A DNA stretch of 64,000 nt from Massilia sp. CF038 (GCF_900129765.1 NZ_FQWU01000002.1:310001-374000), one strand, 5' to 3'; shown: positions 53,293 to 63,671, numbered from the stretch's first letter. Notes: generated by a model not told the origin, from the sequence alone. A program made the numbers and translations.

Positions 53293-54699
53293 TCAGGCTA
53301 AACTTGATTCCCAACGGAAAGAAACGAAGGGCCCGGAACCGGTCCCGAAGTGGTGGCAATCCATGCCGATGCCGGCGGCAAACAGCAAATCCTTGCCGCT
53401 GCTGACGATCGGCAAACGGGCCCGCTCCCATGCCGGCACGTCGCAGGCCTGGTAGTGGTATTTCAGCGCGCGGGTCGGACGGTTGGCTGCCGGCTTGAGG
53501 CGCTCGCCGCCCTGGCGGAAGTCGATCTGCAATGGCTGGGCGCGCAGCCAGGCGGAATCGAACCCCTGCTCCGCCGTTTCGATATGCAACACGCCGCCGT
53601 AAGCCGGGAACGCCAGGCTGGCCTCGCCGTTCCAGCGGAAGCGCGCGCCCTCCTTGACCAGGATGCCTTCGTCGTCCGGGTCGCGCTGCCCGGCCAGGTC
53701 GGCCAGTTTGGGCGTGATGAACAAGCGGTCGCGGTGGCGCCGGATGTGGCAGTCGGGGTGGGTCACCAGCAATTGCGCGTCGACCCGAGCCTCGACCAGC
53801 TGGGCCACCATTTCGGTCAGCCAGGCAGTTGAAGGCATGCGCAAGCCGCGCAAGGCAAACCAGTGGCGCAGCATGTTGTAGGCGCGGTCCAGGCTCATCG
53901 CGCGCAATTTGGCCACGTCGATATAGTCGTCGACCAGGCTGGCAGCGAGGTCTTGCTCGGCCAGTTCGGTCAGCAGCCGCTGGGCCGACTGGGCGTGCGC
54001 GGCGCTGCGGGCAAAGCGCTCCTGGTAGCCGGGAAACGCTTGCGCCAGGGCCGGCATGACCTGGTGGCGCAAGGCATTGCGCGCGTAACGGGGATGGGTA
54101 TTCGATTCGTCTTCCACGAACGCAATCGCATGCGCGCTGACGTAGGCCTCGAGCTCGCCGCGCGACACCGGCAGCAAGGGACGCGCCATCACCAGGTCTG
54201 GATTGTCCAGCAATTCCGGGGCCGCGTTGGCCGCATCCATGCCGGACAATCCTGCCGTGCCTGAACCTCGCAGCAATTGCAGCAGCACGGTTTCGGCCTG
54301 GTCGTCGAGATGGTGCGCGGTCAGCATCAGGCGCACGCCGTGCGCGCGGCACATGGCACCCAGCGCCGCATAACGCAATTTGCGCGCCGCCGCTTCGACA
54401 CCGGATTTGGTTTTTTCCAGCACCACGCGCGCTGCTTCAAACTCGATGCCAAGTGCGGCGCTGGTGCTGCCGCAATGGGCGAGCCAGGCATCGGCATTCG
54501 GGCTGATGCCGTGGTGGACGTGGAATGCGAACACGGCAATGCCGCGCGCCTGCGCGTAGGCATGCGCCAGGTGCAGCAAGGCGGAGGAATCGAGGCCGCC
54601 GCTGTAGGCAACGGCGATGGGGTCGGCGGAAACGCCGCGCAGGGCGTCGAGCGCCCGCGCGAACTGCACCGGGATGGTCCCGGCTTGCTGCTGGCTCAC
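53293..54699 (-). CDS. tilS: tRNA(Ile)-lysidine synthetase
   Basis: A 468-aa enzyme that converts the wobble C of tRNA-Ile(CAU) to lysidine so that it reads AUA. The N-terminal PP-loop ATPase motif is SGGLDS (33-38), followed by [15 protein letters not shown] and [19 protein letters not shown]. TilS-specific C-terminal domains are present ([17 protein letters not shown]). The ATG overlaps the accA stop (ATGA), a common accA-tilS order in Betaproteobacteria. Confidence 0.95.
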   Translation of the reverse strand: MSQQQAGTIPVQFARALDALRGVSADPIAVAYSGGLDSSALLHLAHAYAQARGIAVFAFHVHHGISPNADAWLAHCGSTSAALGIEFEAARVVLEKTKSGVEAAARKLRYAALGAMCRAHGVRLMLTAHHLDDQAETVLLQLLRGSGTAGLSGMDAANAAPELLDNPDLVMARPLLPVSRGELEAYVSAHAIAFVEDESNTHPRYARNALRHQVMPALAQAFPGYQERFARSAAHAQSAQRLLTELAEQDLAASLVDDYIDVAKLRAMSLDRAYNMLRHWFALRGLRMPSTAWLTEMVAQLVEARVDAQLLVTHPDCHIRRHRDRLFITPKLADLAGQRDPDDEGILVKEGARFRWNGEASLAFPAYGGVLHIETAEQGFDSAWLRAQPLQIDFRQGGERLKPAANRPTRALKYHYQACDVPAWERARLPIVSSGKDLLFAAGIGMDCHHFGTGSGPFVSFRWESSLA

Positions 54700-55673
54700 T
54701 CTTCGGCCGGCGTCGTTTCTTTGAACTTACCGTAGCTCATCAGTTTCTGATGACGCGCTTCCAGCAAGTCCTTGGTCTTCATGCCCTGGAACTGGCGCAG
54801 CGAATCGGCCAGTGCGCGCTTGAGCATGACACCCATCTGCTTCGGATCGCGATGGGCGCCGCCCAGCGGTTCGTTGATGATCTTGTCGATCAGGCCCATG
54901 GCCTTCAGACGGTGCGCGGTCAGGCCCAGTGCATCGGCAGCGTCAGAGGCGCGCTCCGAGGTCTTCCACAGAATCGAGGCGCAGCCTTCCGGCGAAATCA
55001 CGGAATACGTGGCGTATTGCAGCATCAGCACGGCATCGCCCACGGCAATGGCCAGCGCGCCGCCGGAGCCGCCTTCGCCAATGATGGTGGCAATCAGCGG
55101 CACTTTCAGTTCGGCCATCACGTACAGATTGTGACCAATGGCTTCGGACTGGCCGCGCTCTTCGGCGTCAATGCCGGGGAAGGCGCCAGGGGTGTCAACA
55201 AAGGTAAAGATGGGCAGGCCAAATTTTTCCGCCAGCTTCATCAGACGCATGGCTTTGCGGTAGCCTTCCGGCTTGGGCATGCCAAAGTTGCGCATGGCGC
55301 GCTCTTTGGTGTCGCGCCCTTTCTGGTGGCCGATCACCATGCAGGCTTGGCCATTGAAGCGGGCCAGGCCGCCCACGATGGACAGGTCGTCCGCATACGA
55401 GCGGTCGCCGTGCAGTTCGTGGAAGTCGGTGAAAATTTCGTTCACATAGTCCATGGTGTACGGACGCTGCGGGTGGCGCGCGATCTGCGACACTTGCCAT
55501 GGGGTGAGCTTGGCGTAGATATCTTTGGTCAGCTGCTGGCTTTTTTTGGCCAGGCGGTCGATTTCTTCGGAAATGTCGACGGCCGAATCGTCTTGCACGA
55601 AACGCAGCTCTTCAATCTTGGAGTCGAGTTCCGCAATCGGCTGCTCGAAATTGAGGAAAGTCGTTTTAATCAT
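54696..55673 (-). CDS. accA: Acetyl-CoA carboxylase carboxyltransferase subunit alpha
   Basis: A 325-aa subunit that, with AccD, moves the carboxyl group from carboxybiotin to acetyl-CoA, giving malonyl-CoA for fatty acids. Seen: an N-terminal helical part ([16 protein letters not shown]), then [35 protein letters not shown] and [20 protein letters not shown]. Length is typical. It is the first gene of an accA-tilS unit. Confidence 0.97.
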   Translation of the reverse strand: MIKTTFLNFEQPIAELDSKIEELRFVQDDSAVDISEEIDRLAKKSQQLTKDIYAKLTPWQVSQIARHPQRPYTMDYVNEIFTDFHELHGDRSYADDLSIVGGLARFNGQACMVIGHQKGRDTKERAMRNFGMPKPEGYRKAMRLMKLAEKFGLPIFTFVDTPGAFPGIDAEERGQSEAIGHNLYVMAELKVPLIATIIGEGGSGGALAIAVGDAVLMLQYATYSVISPEGCASILWKTSERASDAADALGLTAHRLKAMGLIDKIINEPLGGAHRDPKQMGVMLKRALADSLRQFQGMKTKDLLEARHQKLMSYGKFKETTPAEE

Positions 55674-55787
55674 TCTACCTCCGGGTATTATTTTAGCCGC
55701 AACAAATCTTGCCGTACGGCTGATACAGGCGCTATTCTACCGGAATCGTGCCGAAAACAGGGAATTGGCGCGGCCTTGACCGCTGCA

Positions 55788-56450
55788 TTAATCTTGTGAC
55801 ACCGGATCCAGACTACGCCACAAATACCAGGTGGCGACCGTGCGATACGGCTCCCAGTTGGCCGACACTTCGCGCGCATCGCTGCGCGAGACCGGCTCGC
55901 CCGAGAAGTAATTCTGGCTGATCCCCTGGATCAGACCGGGGTCGTCGAGCGGCAGGACATTCGGCCGGAGCAGATTAAATATCAGAAACATCTCCGCTGT
56001 CCAGCGTCCGATGCCGCGAATCTGCACCAGTTCGGCAATGACGGCTTCGTCGTCCATTTCGGCCCACTGGTTCGCATGCACGCGTTTGGCCTTGAAGTGG
56101 TCGGCCAGATCGAGAATGTATTCGGTCTTGCGCTTGGAAAGGCCGCAGGCGCCCAATTGCTCGGCACCTGCCTTGATCACTTGCGCCGGCGTGATTTTGG
56201 GACAGACCGTCAGCAATTTATTCCAGGCCACGTCGGCGGCCTTGGTGGTTACTTGCTGGCCTACCACCGAACGGGCCAGCGTGGTGAAGGGATCGCCGTG
56301 GCCAACCAGGTGCAGGTCGCCAAATTGCGGGATCAGCTTTTTCATGATGCGGTCACGCTTCATGAGTTCGGCCTTGGCTTCTTCCCAGTAGGCAGGTACT
56401 TCCAGCACCAGGGAGGTTGCCCCCACGTTATCCTTGAGTAGTGCCATCAT
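55788..56450 (-). CDS. DNA-3-methyladenine glycosylase II, AlkA-like HhH-GPD
   Basis: A 220-aa base-excision repair enzyme that removes alkylated bases. It has [19 protein letters not shown], the helix-hairpin-helix [15 protein letters not shown] (about 144-158) and the catalytic aspartate in VLPLDDPGL (Asp170). It lacks the N-terminal domain of E. coli AlkA and is closer to the short MagIII/Mag-type enzymes. The start overlaps the cysS stop (TGATG), linking it to that gene. Confidence 0.92.
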   Translation of the reverse strand: MMALLKDNVGATSLVLEVPAYWEEAKAELMKRDRIMKKLIPQFGDLHLVGHGDPFTTLARSVVGQQVTTKAADVAWNKLLTVCPKITPAQVIKAGAEQLGACGLSKRKTEYILDLADHFKAKRVHANQWAEMDDEAVIAELVQIRGIGRWTAEMFLIFNLLRPNVLPLDDPGLIQGISQNYFSGEPVSRSDAREVSANWEPYRTVATWYLWRSLDPVSQD

Positions 56451-57862
56451 GCGCGGCGCCAGTTGGTCGTACCGTCCGGCTTGTCTTCCAGGACGATGCC
56501 GGCAGCGAGCAGATCGGCGCGAATTTTGTCGGACTCGGCAAAGTTGCGCGCCTTTTTGGCGGCACTGCGGGCTGCAATTTGCGCTTCAATCGCGTCTGGC
56601 GACAGCGCGCCCTCGCCCGTGCCACCTTGCAGGAATTGCTGTGGCGTGCGCTCAAGCAGGCCAATCACGGCGGCCAGCGCTTTGAATTGACGTGCATGTT
56701 CGACCGAGCGGCTCTTGTTCAGTTCCGTGGCAAGGTCAAACAGGGCCGCCAGTGCCAGCGGCGTGTTGAAATCGTCGTCCATGGCGTCGCCGAAGCGCAC
56801 GGCATGGGCTTCGTTCCAGTCCACGACCGCCGTTCCGCTGCCAAGGTCGATGTCGGCCAGCGCGGTGTACAGGCGGGTCAGCGCAACCTTCGCGTCTTCC
56901 AGATGCACGTCGGAATAATTGAGCGGACTACGGTAGTGCGCGCGCAAGATGAAGAAGCGCACCACTTCCGGATCGAAGACCTTGAGCACATCGCGGATGG
57001 TAAAGAAGTTCCCCAACGACTTGGACATCTTCTCGCCGTCGACGCGCACGAAGCCGTTATGCACCCAGAAATTGGTCATGGGATGGCCAAACGCGCCTTC
57101 CGACTGGGCGATCTCGTTTTCGTGGTGCGGGAATTGCAAATCGGCGCCGCCGCCGTGAATGTCGAATTGTTCGCCCAAGGTCGCGCACGACATGGCCGAG
57201 CACTCGATATGCCAGCCCGGCCGGCCACTGCCCCATTTGGATTCCCATTTGACTTCGGCTGGTTCCGATTCTTTGGACGACTTCCAGAGCACGAAGTCGA
57301 GCGGATCGCGCTTGTCTTGATCCGGCTTGTCCGTATTGACGACATCGCGCGCGCCGGCGCCGGCAACCAGGTCGTCAATCGATTTGCCCGACAGCTTGCC
57401 GTAACCGGGAAATTTGCGCACCGCGAAATTGACGTCGCCATCGTCGGACTGGTACGCCAGCCCTTTTTGTTCGAGCATCTCGATAATGCCCAGCATCTGC
57501 GGCACATATTGCGTGGCACGCGGCACCACGGTCGGCGGCAAAATGCCCAGCGCGGCCGTGTCTTCATCCATGTACTGGGTAAAGCGCGAGGTCAGTGAAT
57601 AAATCGATTCGCCATTTTCCACGGCGCGCTTGATGATTTTGTCTTCGATGTCGGTGATATTGCGCACGTACGTCACCTGGTAACCCGATACCGTGAGCCA
57701 GCGGTACATGACATCGAACGCCATCATCATGCGGGCATGACCGATATGGCAGTAATCGTAAATGGTCATGCCGCACACGTACATGCCCACCTTGCCGGCT
57801 TCGATTGGGACGAATAACTGCTTATCACGGGCAAGCGTGTTGTAAATCTTAAGTTGGCTCAT
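56447..57862 (-). CDS. cysS: Cysteinyl-tRNA synthetase
   Basis: A 471-aa class I synthetase that charges tRNA-Cys. Zinc and HIGH region [17 protein letters not shown] (Cys30, His39), KMSKS loop [11 protein letters not shown] (about 267), and a DALR-type anticodon domain ([18 protein letters not shown]). The start at 57862 gives the family N-terminus (SQLKIYNTL). An upstream extension to 57910 is not supported. It precedes the glycosylase gene and is divergent from ppiA. Confidence 0.97.
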   Translation of the reverse strand: MSQLKIYNTLARDKQLFVPIEAGKVGMYVCGMTIYDYCHIGHARMMMAFDVMYRWLTVSGYQVTYVRNITDIEDKIIKRAVENGESIYSLTSRFTQYMDEDTAALGILPPTVVPRATQYVPQMLGIIEMLEQKGLAYQSDDGDVNFAVRKFPGYGKLSGKSIDDLVAGAGARDVVNTDKPDQDKRDPLDFVLWKSSKESEPAEVKWESKWGSGRPGWHIECSAMSCATLGEQFDIHGGGADLQFPHHENEIAQSEGAFGHPMTNFWVHNGFVRVDGEKMSKSLGNFFTIRDVLKVFDPEVVRFFILRAHYRSPLNYSDVHLEDAKVALTRLYTALADIDLGSGTAVVDWNEAHAVRFGDAMDDDFNTPLALAALFDLATELNKSRSVEHARQFKALAAVIGLLERTPQQFLQGGTGEGALSPDAIEAQIAARSAAKKARNFAESDKIRADLLAAGIVLEDKPDGTTNWRRA

Positions 57863-58136
57863 CAGATTTCTACTGTTTACAGCGTGCGCCGGATCCGGGC
57901 AATACGACAACCTGACGCAGTCGCCTTATGGGCGCGCACCGGGGAAATCGGGGATTGCAGCGAGATCGTCAGCGCCCTCTGTCTTGTTCTTCTTTGATAG
58001 AATGGGGCGTTCTTCGCAAAGTATAGCATTGATAAAATCCCGACTGTCCGCATATGGATCAGGTTTATTTTTGCGTTACGGGCTTGACAGCCAGTTCGCC
58101 ACTTTACCTCAAACAGTTACCGCCAAGGAAGCCATA

Positions 58137-58736
58137 ATGCAAGAATCACTGATGTTCCGCATCCCCCTGCTCGCCCGTTTCCTGACCGTTTTCTGCGGCC
58201 TGACGCTGAGCCACGCCGTCATGGCCGGCGACGCGCCACAGGTCACACTCAAAACCAGCATGGGCGAAATCGTGCTCGAACTGGACCAGGAAAAGGCGCC
58301 CAAAACAGTGGCCAACTTCCTCTCGTACGTGAAAAACGGCCACTATAAAGGTACGGTGTTCCACCGGGTGATTGACGGCTTCATGATTCAGGGCGGCGGC
58401 ATGGATGAAAAGCTGGTGACCAAACCGACCGGCAAACCCGTCAAGAACGAAGCCAAGAATGGCTTGAAGAACGTGCCCTACTCGGTTGCCATGGCGCGCA
58501 CCGCCAATCCCGATTCGGCCACCTCGCAGTTTTTCATTAATGTGGCCAACAATGAAGGCCTCGATTATCCGGGCCAGGATGGCTTCGGCTATACCGTGTT
58601 TGGCAAGGTCATTGCCGGCCAGGATGTGGTCGACAAGATCAAAGGCGTGGTCGTGGACGATGTGCGCGGCCAGCAGAACGTGCCGGTGGTCCCCATCTTT
58701 ATTAAAAACGCGAGTGTCGTCAAGCCTGTAAAATAA
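58137..58736 (+). CDS. ppiA: Periplasmic peptidyl-prolyl cis-trans isomerase, cyclophilin type
   Basis: A 199-aa cyclophilin with a signal peptide (about 1-30, cut after AVMA), so it works in the periplasm. Core motifs: NGHYKGTVFHRVIDGFMIQGGG and SATSQFFINVANNEG. It catalyses isomerisation of Xaa-Pro bonds. AAGGAAG precedes the ATG at 58137. It is followed by a cytoplasmic cyclophilin with about 55% identity by eye, a tandem duplication. Confidence 0.93.
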   Translation: MQESLMFRIPLLARFLTVFCGLTLSHAVMAGDAPQVTLKTSMGEIVLELDQEKAPKTVANFLSYVKNGHYKGTVFHRVIDGFMIQGGGMDEKLVTKPTGKPVKNEAKNGLKNVPYSVAMARTANPDSATSQFFINVANNEGLDYPGQDGFGYTVFGKVIAGQDVVDKIKGVVVDDVRGQQNVPVVPIFIKNASVVKPVK

Positions 58737-58787
58737 CGGGGCTTGAACTTCGCACACGAACAATAACTCTTTGAATTGGACATCATC

Positions 58788-59276
58788 ATGACCGTACTGA
58801 TCACTACCAACATGGGCACCATGACTGTCGAACTGGACGCTGAAAAAGCGCCAAAGACGGTTGCCAACTTCCTCGACTATGTCGCCAAGGGCCACTACAC
58901 CAACACGATTTTCCACCGCGTGATTGCCGACTTCATGATCCAGGGCGGCGGTTTCGAGCCAGGCATGAAGCAAAAGCCGGCTGACCAGACCGTCGAAAAC
59001 GAAGGCAAGAACGGCCTCAAGAACGATACCTACACCCTGGCCATGGCCCGCACCTCGGACCCGCACTCGGCGTCGGCCCAGTTCTTCATCAACGTCAAGA
59101 ACAACAGCTTCCTCGACTACCCAGGCCAGGATGGCTATGGCTACGCCGTGTTTGGCAAAGTCGTTGATGGCACCGACACCGTCGACAAGATTCGCAAGGT
59201 AAAAACTGGCCGCAGCGGCATGTTCGCCGACGTGCCAGCGGAACCAGTCATCATCGAAAAGATCGAAGTACTGTAA
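58788..59276 (+). CDS. ppiB: Cytoplasmic peptidyl-prolyl cis-trans isomerase, cyclophilin type
   Basis: A 162-aa cyclophilin without signal peptide. Motifs: KGHYTNTIFHRVIADFMIQGGG and SASAQFFINVKNNSF, near-identical to the preceding periplasmic homologue. It lies 51 bp after ppiA and may share its transcript. The ATG at 58788 is used; a TTG at 58776 would add four residues. Confidence 0.94.
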   Translation: MTVLITTNMGTMTVELDAEKAPKTVANFLDYVAKGHYTNTIFHRVIADFMIQGGGFEPGMKQKPADQTVENEGKNGLKNDTYTLAMARTSDPHSASAQFFINVKNNSFLDYPGQDGYGYAVFGKVVDGTDTVDKIRKVKTGRSGMFADVPAEPVIIEKIEVL

Positions 59277-59310
59277 TGCTGAACGGGCATCGGCGCTGGG
59301 TCACACTGCC

Positions 59311-60072
59311 ATGACGATGCCCGCGCGCACGCTTGCGCTATTTGTTTCAGACCTGCATCTGCAGCCATCGCTGCCGCACACAGCGGCGGCCTTCTTCTAC
59401 TTCCTTGAAGAACGCGCGATGGCTGCGCAGTCGCTCTACCTGCTCGGCGATGTGTTCGAGTACTGGGCCGGCGACGACGACCTTCCCGACCCCTTCCATC
59501 AGCAAGTCGTGCGCGCCCTGCGCCAGGTTGCCGATGCGGGCGTCAACATCTTCTGGATCGCGGGCAACCGCGACTTCCTCGTGTCCCAGGCGTTTGCCGA
59601 TGCAGCGGGCCTGACCCTGCTGTCCGAACCGCATGTGATCGAGCTGGCAGGACAGCGCGTGACGCTGGTGCATGGCGATGCCGAGTGCACGGGCGACACC
59701 AATTACATGGCCTTCCGCGCCCAGGTGCGCAACCCGGCCTGGCAGGCGCAATTTTTGGCCATGCCGCTGGAACAGCGCAAGGGCATCATTGCCGGCATGC
59801 GCGAAGGCAGCCGCCAGGCCCATGCCACCAAGTCCATGGAGATCATGGACCTGGCGCCGCAGGCCATCGAAGCGCTGTTCGCACGCACCAGCAGCCAAAT
59901 CATCATCCACGGCCACACCCACCGCCCAGCCCTGCACGAAGCAGACGGCAAGCGGCGTTACGTGCTGCCCGACTGGGAACCGGATGCCGAACCGCCACGC
60001 GGTGGCTGGATCGCCATCACCGCTGACGGCGCCATCACACGGTACGACCTCGACGGCAAAACGGCGGCCTGA
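59311..60072 (+). CDS. lpxH: UDP-2,3-diacylglucosamine diphosphatase
   Basis: A 253-aa calcineurin-like phosphoesterase that cleaves UDP-2,3-diacylglucosamine to lipid X in lipid A synthesis, at the inner membrane. Metal-binding motifs: SDLHL (Asp14, His16), LGDVFEYW, AGNRDFL, VHGDAECTGD and HGHTHRP. Length and motifs fit LpxH rather than LpxI. It lies 34 bp after ppiB, the usual ppiB-lpxH order of Betaproteobacteria. Confidence 0.94.
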   Translation: MTMPARTLALFVSDLHLQPSLPHTAAAFFYFLEERAMAAQSLYLLGDVFEYWAGDDDLPDPFHQQVVRALRQVADAGVNIFWIAGNRDFLVSQAFADAAGLTLLSEPHVIELAGQRVTLVHGDAECTGDTNYMAFRAQVRNPAWQAQFLAMPLEQRKGIIAGMREGSRQAHATKSMEIMDLAPQAIEALFARTSSQIIIHGHTHRPALHEADGKRRYVLPDWEPDAEPPRGGWIAITADGAITRYDLDGKTAA

Positions 60073-60133
60073 GCCCCAGCGTCCTCGCGCCCGAGCTGGC
60101 GCATGCGCCATCCCCATGCATATCAAAAACCTG

Positions 60134-60168
60134 TTGACTTCGTTTTTTGTAGTGTTATAGTTCACTAC
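60134..60168 (+). promoter_or_regulatory. Promoter with operator palindrome of the GntR/ABC operon
   Basis: TTGACT (60134-60139), 16 bp, TATAGT (60156-60161). The perfect palindrome GTAGTG-N8-CACTAC (60149-60168) covers the -10, a position that allows repression, probably by the GntR protein encoded downstream. Confidence 0.75.
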
Positions 60169-60204
60169 AACACCACTTCGATACCTCACCAACAGGGAGG
60201 CTGT

Positions 60205-60246
60205 ATGCAGCAAGCAGTAGCACACCAGCAGGGGGGCAGAACATGA
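60205..60246 (+). CDS. 13-residue leader ORF coupled to the GntR gene
   Basis: ATG at 60205 follows a very strong AGGGAGG site. The ORF (QQAVAHQQGGRT after Met) ends in an ATGA overlap with the GntR start, whose own ribosome site would be GGGGGG inside this ORF. It may serve only to bring ribosomes to the regulator by translational coupling, or be a true leader peptide. Confidence 0.45.
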   Translation: MQQAVAHQQGGRT

Positions 60247-60611
60247 CTGCCGGCTGGAACGACAACACACCTATTTACCGCCAGCTCAAGGACCGGGTCA
60301 TCGGCATGATGCTCGATGGCGCGCTCAAGGCAGGCGACGCCCTGCCCTCCGTGCGCCAGGTGGCGGCGGAATACCAACTCAATCCGATTACTGTCTCGCG
60401 CGCTTACCAGGAACTGGTCGACGAGAACCTCGTAGAAAAAAGAAGGGGAATTGGCATGTATGTGACTGAAGGCGCGAGTGAAAAATTACTGGCCAGCGAG
60501 CGCGAGCGCTTTGTGCGCGAAGAATGGCCGGCCATGATGGAACGGATCCGCCGCCTGGGCCTGAGCCTCGAGCAGCTTCTGCAAGCCAGCGCGCCGGGAG
60601 CCCCAGCATGA
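60243..60611 (+). CDS. GntR family regulator, YtrA subfamily
   Basis: A 122-aa short GntR protein. The winged helix (about 10-75: PIYRQLKDRVIGMMLDG, LPSVRQVAAEYQLNPITVSRAYQEL) is followed by a short helical dimerisation tail without an effector domain. This is the YtrA type, which usually represses a linked ABC transporter and responds to cell-envelope stress or antibiotics. It is the first full gene of an operon with the ABC genes (ATGA overlap) and likely binds the palindrome at 60149-60168. Confidence 0.93.
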   Translation: MTAGWNDNTPIYRQLKDRVIGMMLDGALKAGDALPSVRQVAAEYQLNPITVSRAYQELVDENLVEKRRGIGMYVTEGASEKLLASERERFVREEWPAMMERIRRLGLSLEQLLQASAPGAPA

Positions 60612-61465
60612 GCGCCGTCATTTCCGCCAAGGGCTTGAGCAAAAGCTACGGCAAGCATCTCGCCGTCGACAACATCAGCTTCGACATTCCGGCCGGCAGG
60701 ATCATTGGCTTGATCGGCCCCAACGGCTCGGGCAAGACCACCACCCTGAAAGCGGCCCTGGGCCTGATTCCTTTCGATGGCCAGTTGACCGTGCTGGGTA
60801 TGGATCCCCGCACCGACCGCGACGCCTTGATGCAGGACGTCTGCTTTATTGCGGACGTGGCAATTTTGCCGCGCTGGCTGCGCGTGGGTGATGCGATAGA
60901 TTTTGTCGAAGGCGTGCATCCGCGTTTCAATCGCAAAAAAGCCGAACATTACCTGGCCAACACCAAGCTCAAGCCATCGATGAAGGTCAAGGAAATGTCC
61001 AAGGGCATGGTGGCGCAGCTGCACCTGGCGCTGGTGATGGCCATTGACGCCAAGCTGCTGGTGCTCGATGAGCCCACGCTGGGGTTGGACATCATGTACC
61101 GCAAGCAGTTCTACCAGAATCTGCTGGAAGACTATTTTGACGAGAATAAGACAATTGTCATCACCACCCACCAGGTCGAGGAAGTCGAACATATCCTGAC
61201 TGACTTGATGTTCATCCGCGAAGGCAAGATTGTGCTCTCGGCCAGCATGGATGAAGTGGGCGAACGCTACACCGAAGTCATGGTCGCAGGCGACAAGCTC
61301 AACGCTGCCAACGCCTTGCAGCCCATTGACCAGCGCACGGTGTTCGGCAAGTCGGTGATGCTCTTCGATGGCGTGTCGCGCGCGCAACTGGCCGCGCTCG
61401 GTGAAACCCGCAATATCAGCGTGGCCGATCTGTTCGTCGCCACCATGAAAGGAACGTACGCATGA
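60608..61465 (+). CDS. ABC transporter ATP-binding protein
   Basis: A 285-aa ATPase of the YtrB type. Walker A GPNGSGKTT, Q-loop region VCFIADVAIL, a degenerate signature (EMSKGMVAQLHLAL, MSKGM in place of LSGGQ), Walker B LLVLDEPTLGLD and the switch ITTHQ. The SKGM form is typical of this GntR-linked group. The start overlaps the regulator stop. It pairs with the permease that overlaps its 3' end. Confidence 0.94.
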   Translation: MSAVISAKGLSKSYGKHLAVDNISFDIPAGRIIGLIGPNGSGKTTTLKAALGLIPFDGQLTVLGMDPRTDRDALMQDVCFIADVAILPRWLRVGDAIDFVEGVHPRFNRKKAEHYLANTKLKPSMKVKEMSKGMVAQLHLALVMAIDAKLLVLDEPTLGLDIMYRKQFYQNLLEDYFDENKTIVITTHQVEEVEHILTDLMFIREGKIVLSASMDEVGERYTEVMVAGDKLNAANALQPIDQRTVFGKSVMLFDGVSRAQLAALGETRNISVADLFVATMKGTYA

Positions 61466-62439
61466 AAACGATGAAATGGCTGCTCCGGCGTGAATTCTGG
61501 GAGCACAAAGGGTCGATGGCCTGGGCCCCCTTGATTGTCAGTGCCGTCATGGTCCTGCTGGTTGGCAGCATGGTCGCCTTTGGCGCAAGCCAGGGCAAGC
61601 TGACTGGCAACACCACCATCGTTCGTGATGACAATGGCGTTACCACCACGTCATTCCAGAGCATTCCGCCGGAAAAGCTGCAAGAAGTGGCCGATGCCGT
61701 GGCCAATATGTATCTGGGTGGCGCCCTTCCCCTGTTCATCATGATGGGCTTTATCGGCTTCTTCTACTGTTTGTCCGCGCTGCATGACGAGCGGCGCGAC
61801 CGCAGCATTTTGTTCTGGAAGTCCTTGCCGGTGTCGGACACGCAGACCGTGGCCGCCAAGGTGCTCACTGCGGCCGTGGTCATTCCCTTGATCACCGCAG
61901 CGATCGGCATCCTGGTGTCGCTGATCCTCTTGATCCTGGTCGGAATCGTGTTTGCCGTCAATGGGATCAATATGTTTGGCCTGGTGCTCGGCAACCGCGA
62001 CTTCTACTTTGCACCGTTGCGCCTGCTCGGATTGTTACCCGTGTACCTGATCTGGGCGCTGCCAACCATCGGCTGGTTGATGATGGTGTCGGCGTGGGCG
62101 CGCTCCAAAGTCTTTTTGTGGGCGGTGGGCACACCTGTGATCCTGGTGGTGATCGTCAAGTGGGCGGAATATATTCTTAAGACCGGTGTCAATATCGACT
62201 GGTTGGTGGAAAACGTGATTGCCCGCGGTCTGGTTGGCCTGTTCCCGGGCAACTGGTTCCCATTGACCGATGCCAGCCCCGAACAGATGGTGAACGAGCA
62301 CAGCCTGACTGTTGCCGGCGACATGTTCAGCCAGTCCTGGATGACGCTTGCCACCCCGCACGCCTGGTTCGGTGCTGCCATTGGTGCCGCCATGATCTAC
62401 GCTGCGATCCGTCTGCGCCGCTGGAAAGACGAAGGATGA
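61462..62439 (+). CDS. ABC transporter permease
   Basis: A 325-aa membrane subunit with about six helices (18-40, 95-115, 135-175, 190-215, 225-245, 300-315) and a periplasmic loop after the first helix. ABC-2 type, with a cytoplasmic LLRREFWEHKGSM N-terminus seen in YtrC-like and GldF-like permeases. It overlaps the ATPase (ATGA) and the next gene (ATGA). The substrate is unknown. Confidence 0.9.
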   Translation: MKTMKWLLRREFWEHKGSMAWAPLIVSAVMVLLVGSMVAFGASQGKLTGNTTIVRDDNGVTTTSFQSIPPEKLQEVADAVANMYLGGALPLFIMMGFIGFFYCLSALHDERRDRSILFWKSLPVSDTQTVAAKVLTAAVVIPLITAAIGILVSLILLILVGIVFAVNGINMFGLVLGNRDFYFAPLRLLGLLPVYLIWALPTIGWLMMVSAWARSKVFLWAVGTPVILVVIVKWAEYILKTGVNIDWLVENVIARGLVGLFPGNWFPLTDASPEQMVNEHSLTVAGDMFSQSWMTLATPHAWFGAAIGAAMIYAAIRLRRWKDEG

Positions 62440-63197
62440 GCCTGCGCTTGATGCAAGGCGCCGCTCTGGTCCTGGTCTGCGGCAGCTTGTTCAGTGCCGC
62501 AGCCCTGGCCCAGGAACCACCGAAGGCGGTCGAGATCAAAGGCATGAAGGACCCGGAGTTGCGCTTGTTCCGCAGTGTCACTACCGGGCTCGACACGTTT
62601 GACGAATACCGCGAGCTGGCGCCTGCGGTCGGCACACTGCGCTTTCGTCTGAAGGCGCGCGAAAGCACGCTGGATAAGTCAACCGACACGATTACGCTCA
62701 AAATTGTTGGAGACAGTCCGGCGATCCCGGTGGCAATCGAAGCAGACGGTGGCTTTACGATAGCGCGCAACCAGAGCGCTTACGACGAGAACGCCGAACT
62801 GGTGTTCAATCGCAAGCGCCGCCAGTTCATGTCAATTGCCGACATCCGCACGCCTGGCGTGCCCGCCAACGCACGCCGGCTGGGCGACTTGCGGCTCGAG
62901 TGCCTGGTTAACATTGCCATCATCAAGACCGAAATCCCGTTCCTGGTCCGGGCCACCATCAACACCTTTTTGCTGACAACAGACTGGTGCAGGAAGCTCC
63001 CGATCTATATGTCGCTGCCGCCCACCCAGCACATCAGCAAAGCAACGCTGATTTATGGCGAGCGACGGCGGGAATTGACGCACGATGAGTTCAGCAACGG
63101 CTTCGAATCGCCATTGCTGGACCCGGCATGGCCGGACGATACGCTACTGGAAATGCAATTGGCGCCCGAAATGCCGGCGCCTGTCGCGGCAAGCTAG
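62436..63197 (+). CDS. Periplasmic hypothetical protein of the ABC operon
   Basis: A 253-aa exported protein with signal peptide (about 1-25, AAALAQ). The mature part is beta-rich (TDTITLKIVGDS, IPVAIEADGGFTI) and has two cysteines (LECLVN, DWCRKL). No recognised domain. The ATGA overlap with the permease makes it the fourth gene of the GntR operon, so it may be a periplasmic partner of the transporter. Confidence 0.78.
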   Translation: MSLRLMQGAALVLVCGSLFSAAALAQEPPKAVEIKGMKDPELRLFRSVTTGLDTFDEYRELAPAVGTLRFRLKARESTLDKSTDTITLKIVGDSPAIPVAIEADGGFTIARNQSAYDENAELVFNRKRRQFMSIADIRTPGVPANARRLGDLRLECLVNIAIIKTEIPFLVRATINTFLLTTDWCRKLPIYMSLPPTQHISKATLIYGERRRELTHDEFSNGFESPLLDPAWPDDTLLEMQLAPEMPAPVAAS

Positions 63198-63200
63198 GGT

Positions 63201-63671
63201 TCAGGCAGACAGCGCAGGCGGCATGGGAATCCGCCTGCGCAATTCGATGAGCTGCGCGATACTGACCATGATCAGGACCAGCCAGGCTGCAATAGCAAGC
63301 CCGCCGCCGATCATCACGTGGTTCGGAATTGCGATCACCCAATAAAACAGGAAGTAGCCGGCAAAGCCCGATGCAGCCAGCAACAGCAAGGGTTCCCAGA
63401 AACGCCTGGCAGCCAGCGTCGCGACTGGCGCCAGAAAAACCGTGAGCACAATCAGAAAAAAACCAAGGTCGCGGGTGCTACCTGTTGCCAGATCTTCGAC
63501 CGAAGATTGGATCAATTCGCTGCCGTAAAAAACCTTGTCCGGGTCTTGCTTGCCTGTTGCCAGATTTGTTTCGCCATCGCACTTGGAGAGCGGCAAAAAT
63601 ATGCAAACCAGCAGAAGCAGCGAAGCAATCCGTTTGATCGCGCCGAGATGCTTGAAGAAGAGCCCGACCAT
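63201..63671 (-). CDS. Hypothetical membrane protein
   Basis: A 156-aa protein with four hydrophobic helices (about 11-29, 70-92, 93-112, 117-140) and a polar loop after the first (CDGETNLATGKQDPDKVFYG). No family was recognised. Its ATG directly follows the yceH stop (TGAATG), so it is cotranscribed with yceH. The 3' end is 4 bp from the convergent gene. Confidence 0.75.
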   Translation of the reverse strand: MVGLFFKHLGAIKRIASLLLLVCIFLPLSKCDGETNLATGKQDPDKVFYGSELIQSSVEDLATGSTRDLGFFLIVLTVFLAPVATLAARRFWEPLLLLAASGFAGYFLFYWVIAIPNHVMIGGGLAIAAWLVLIMVSIAQLIELRRRIPMPPALSA

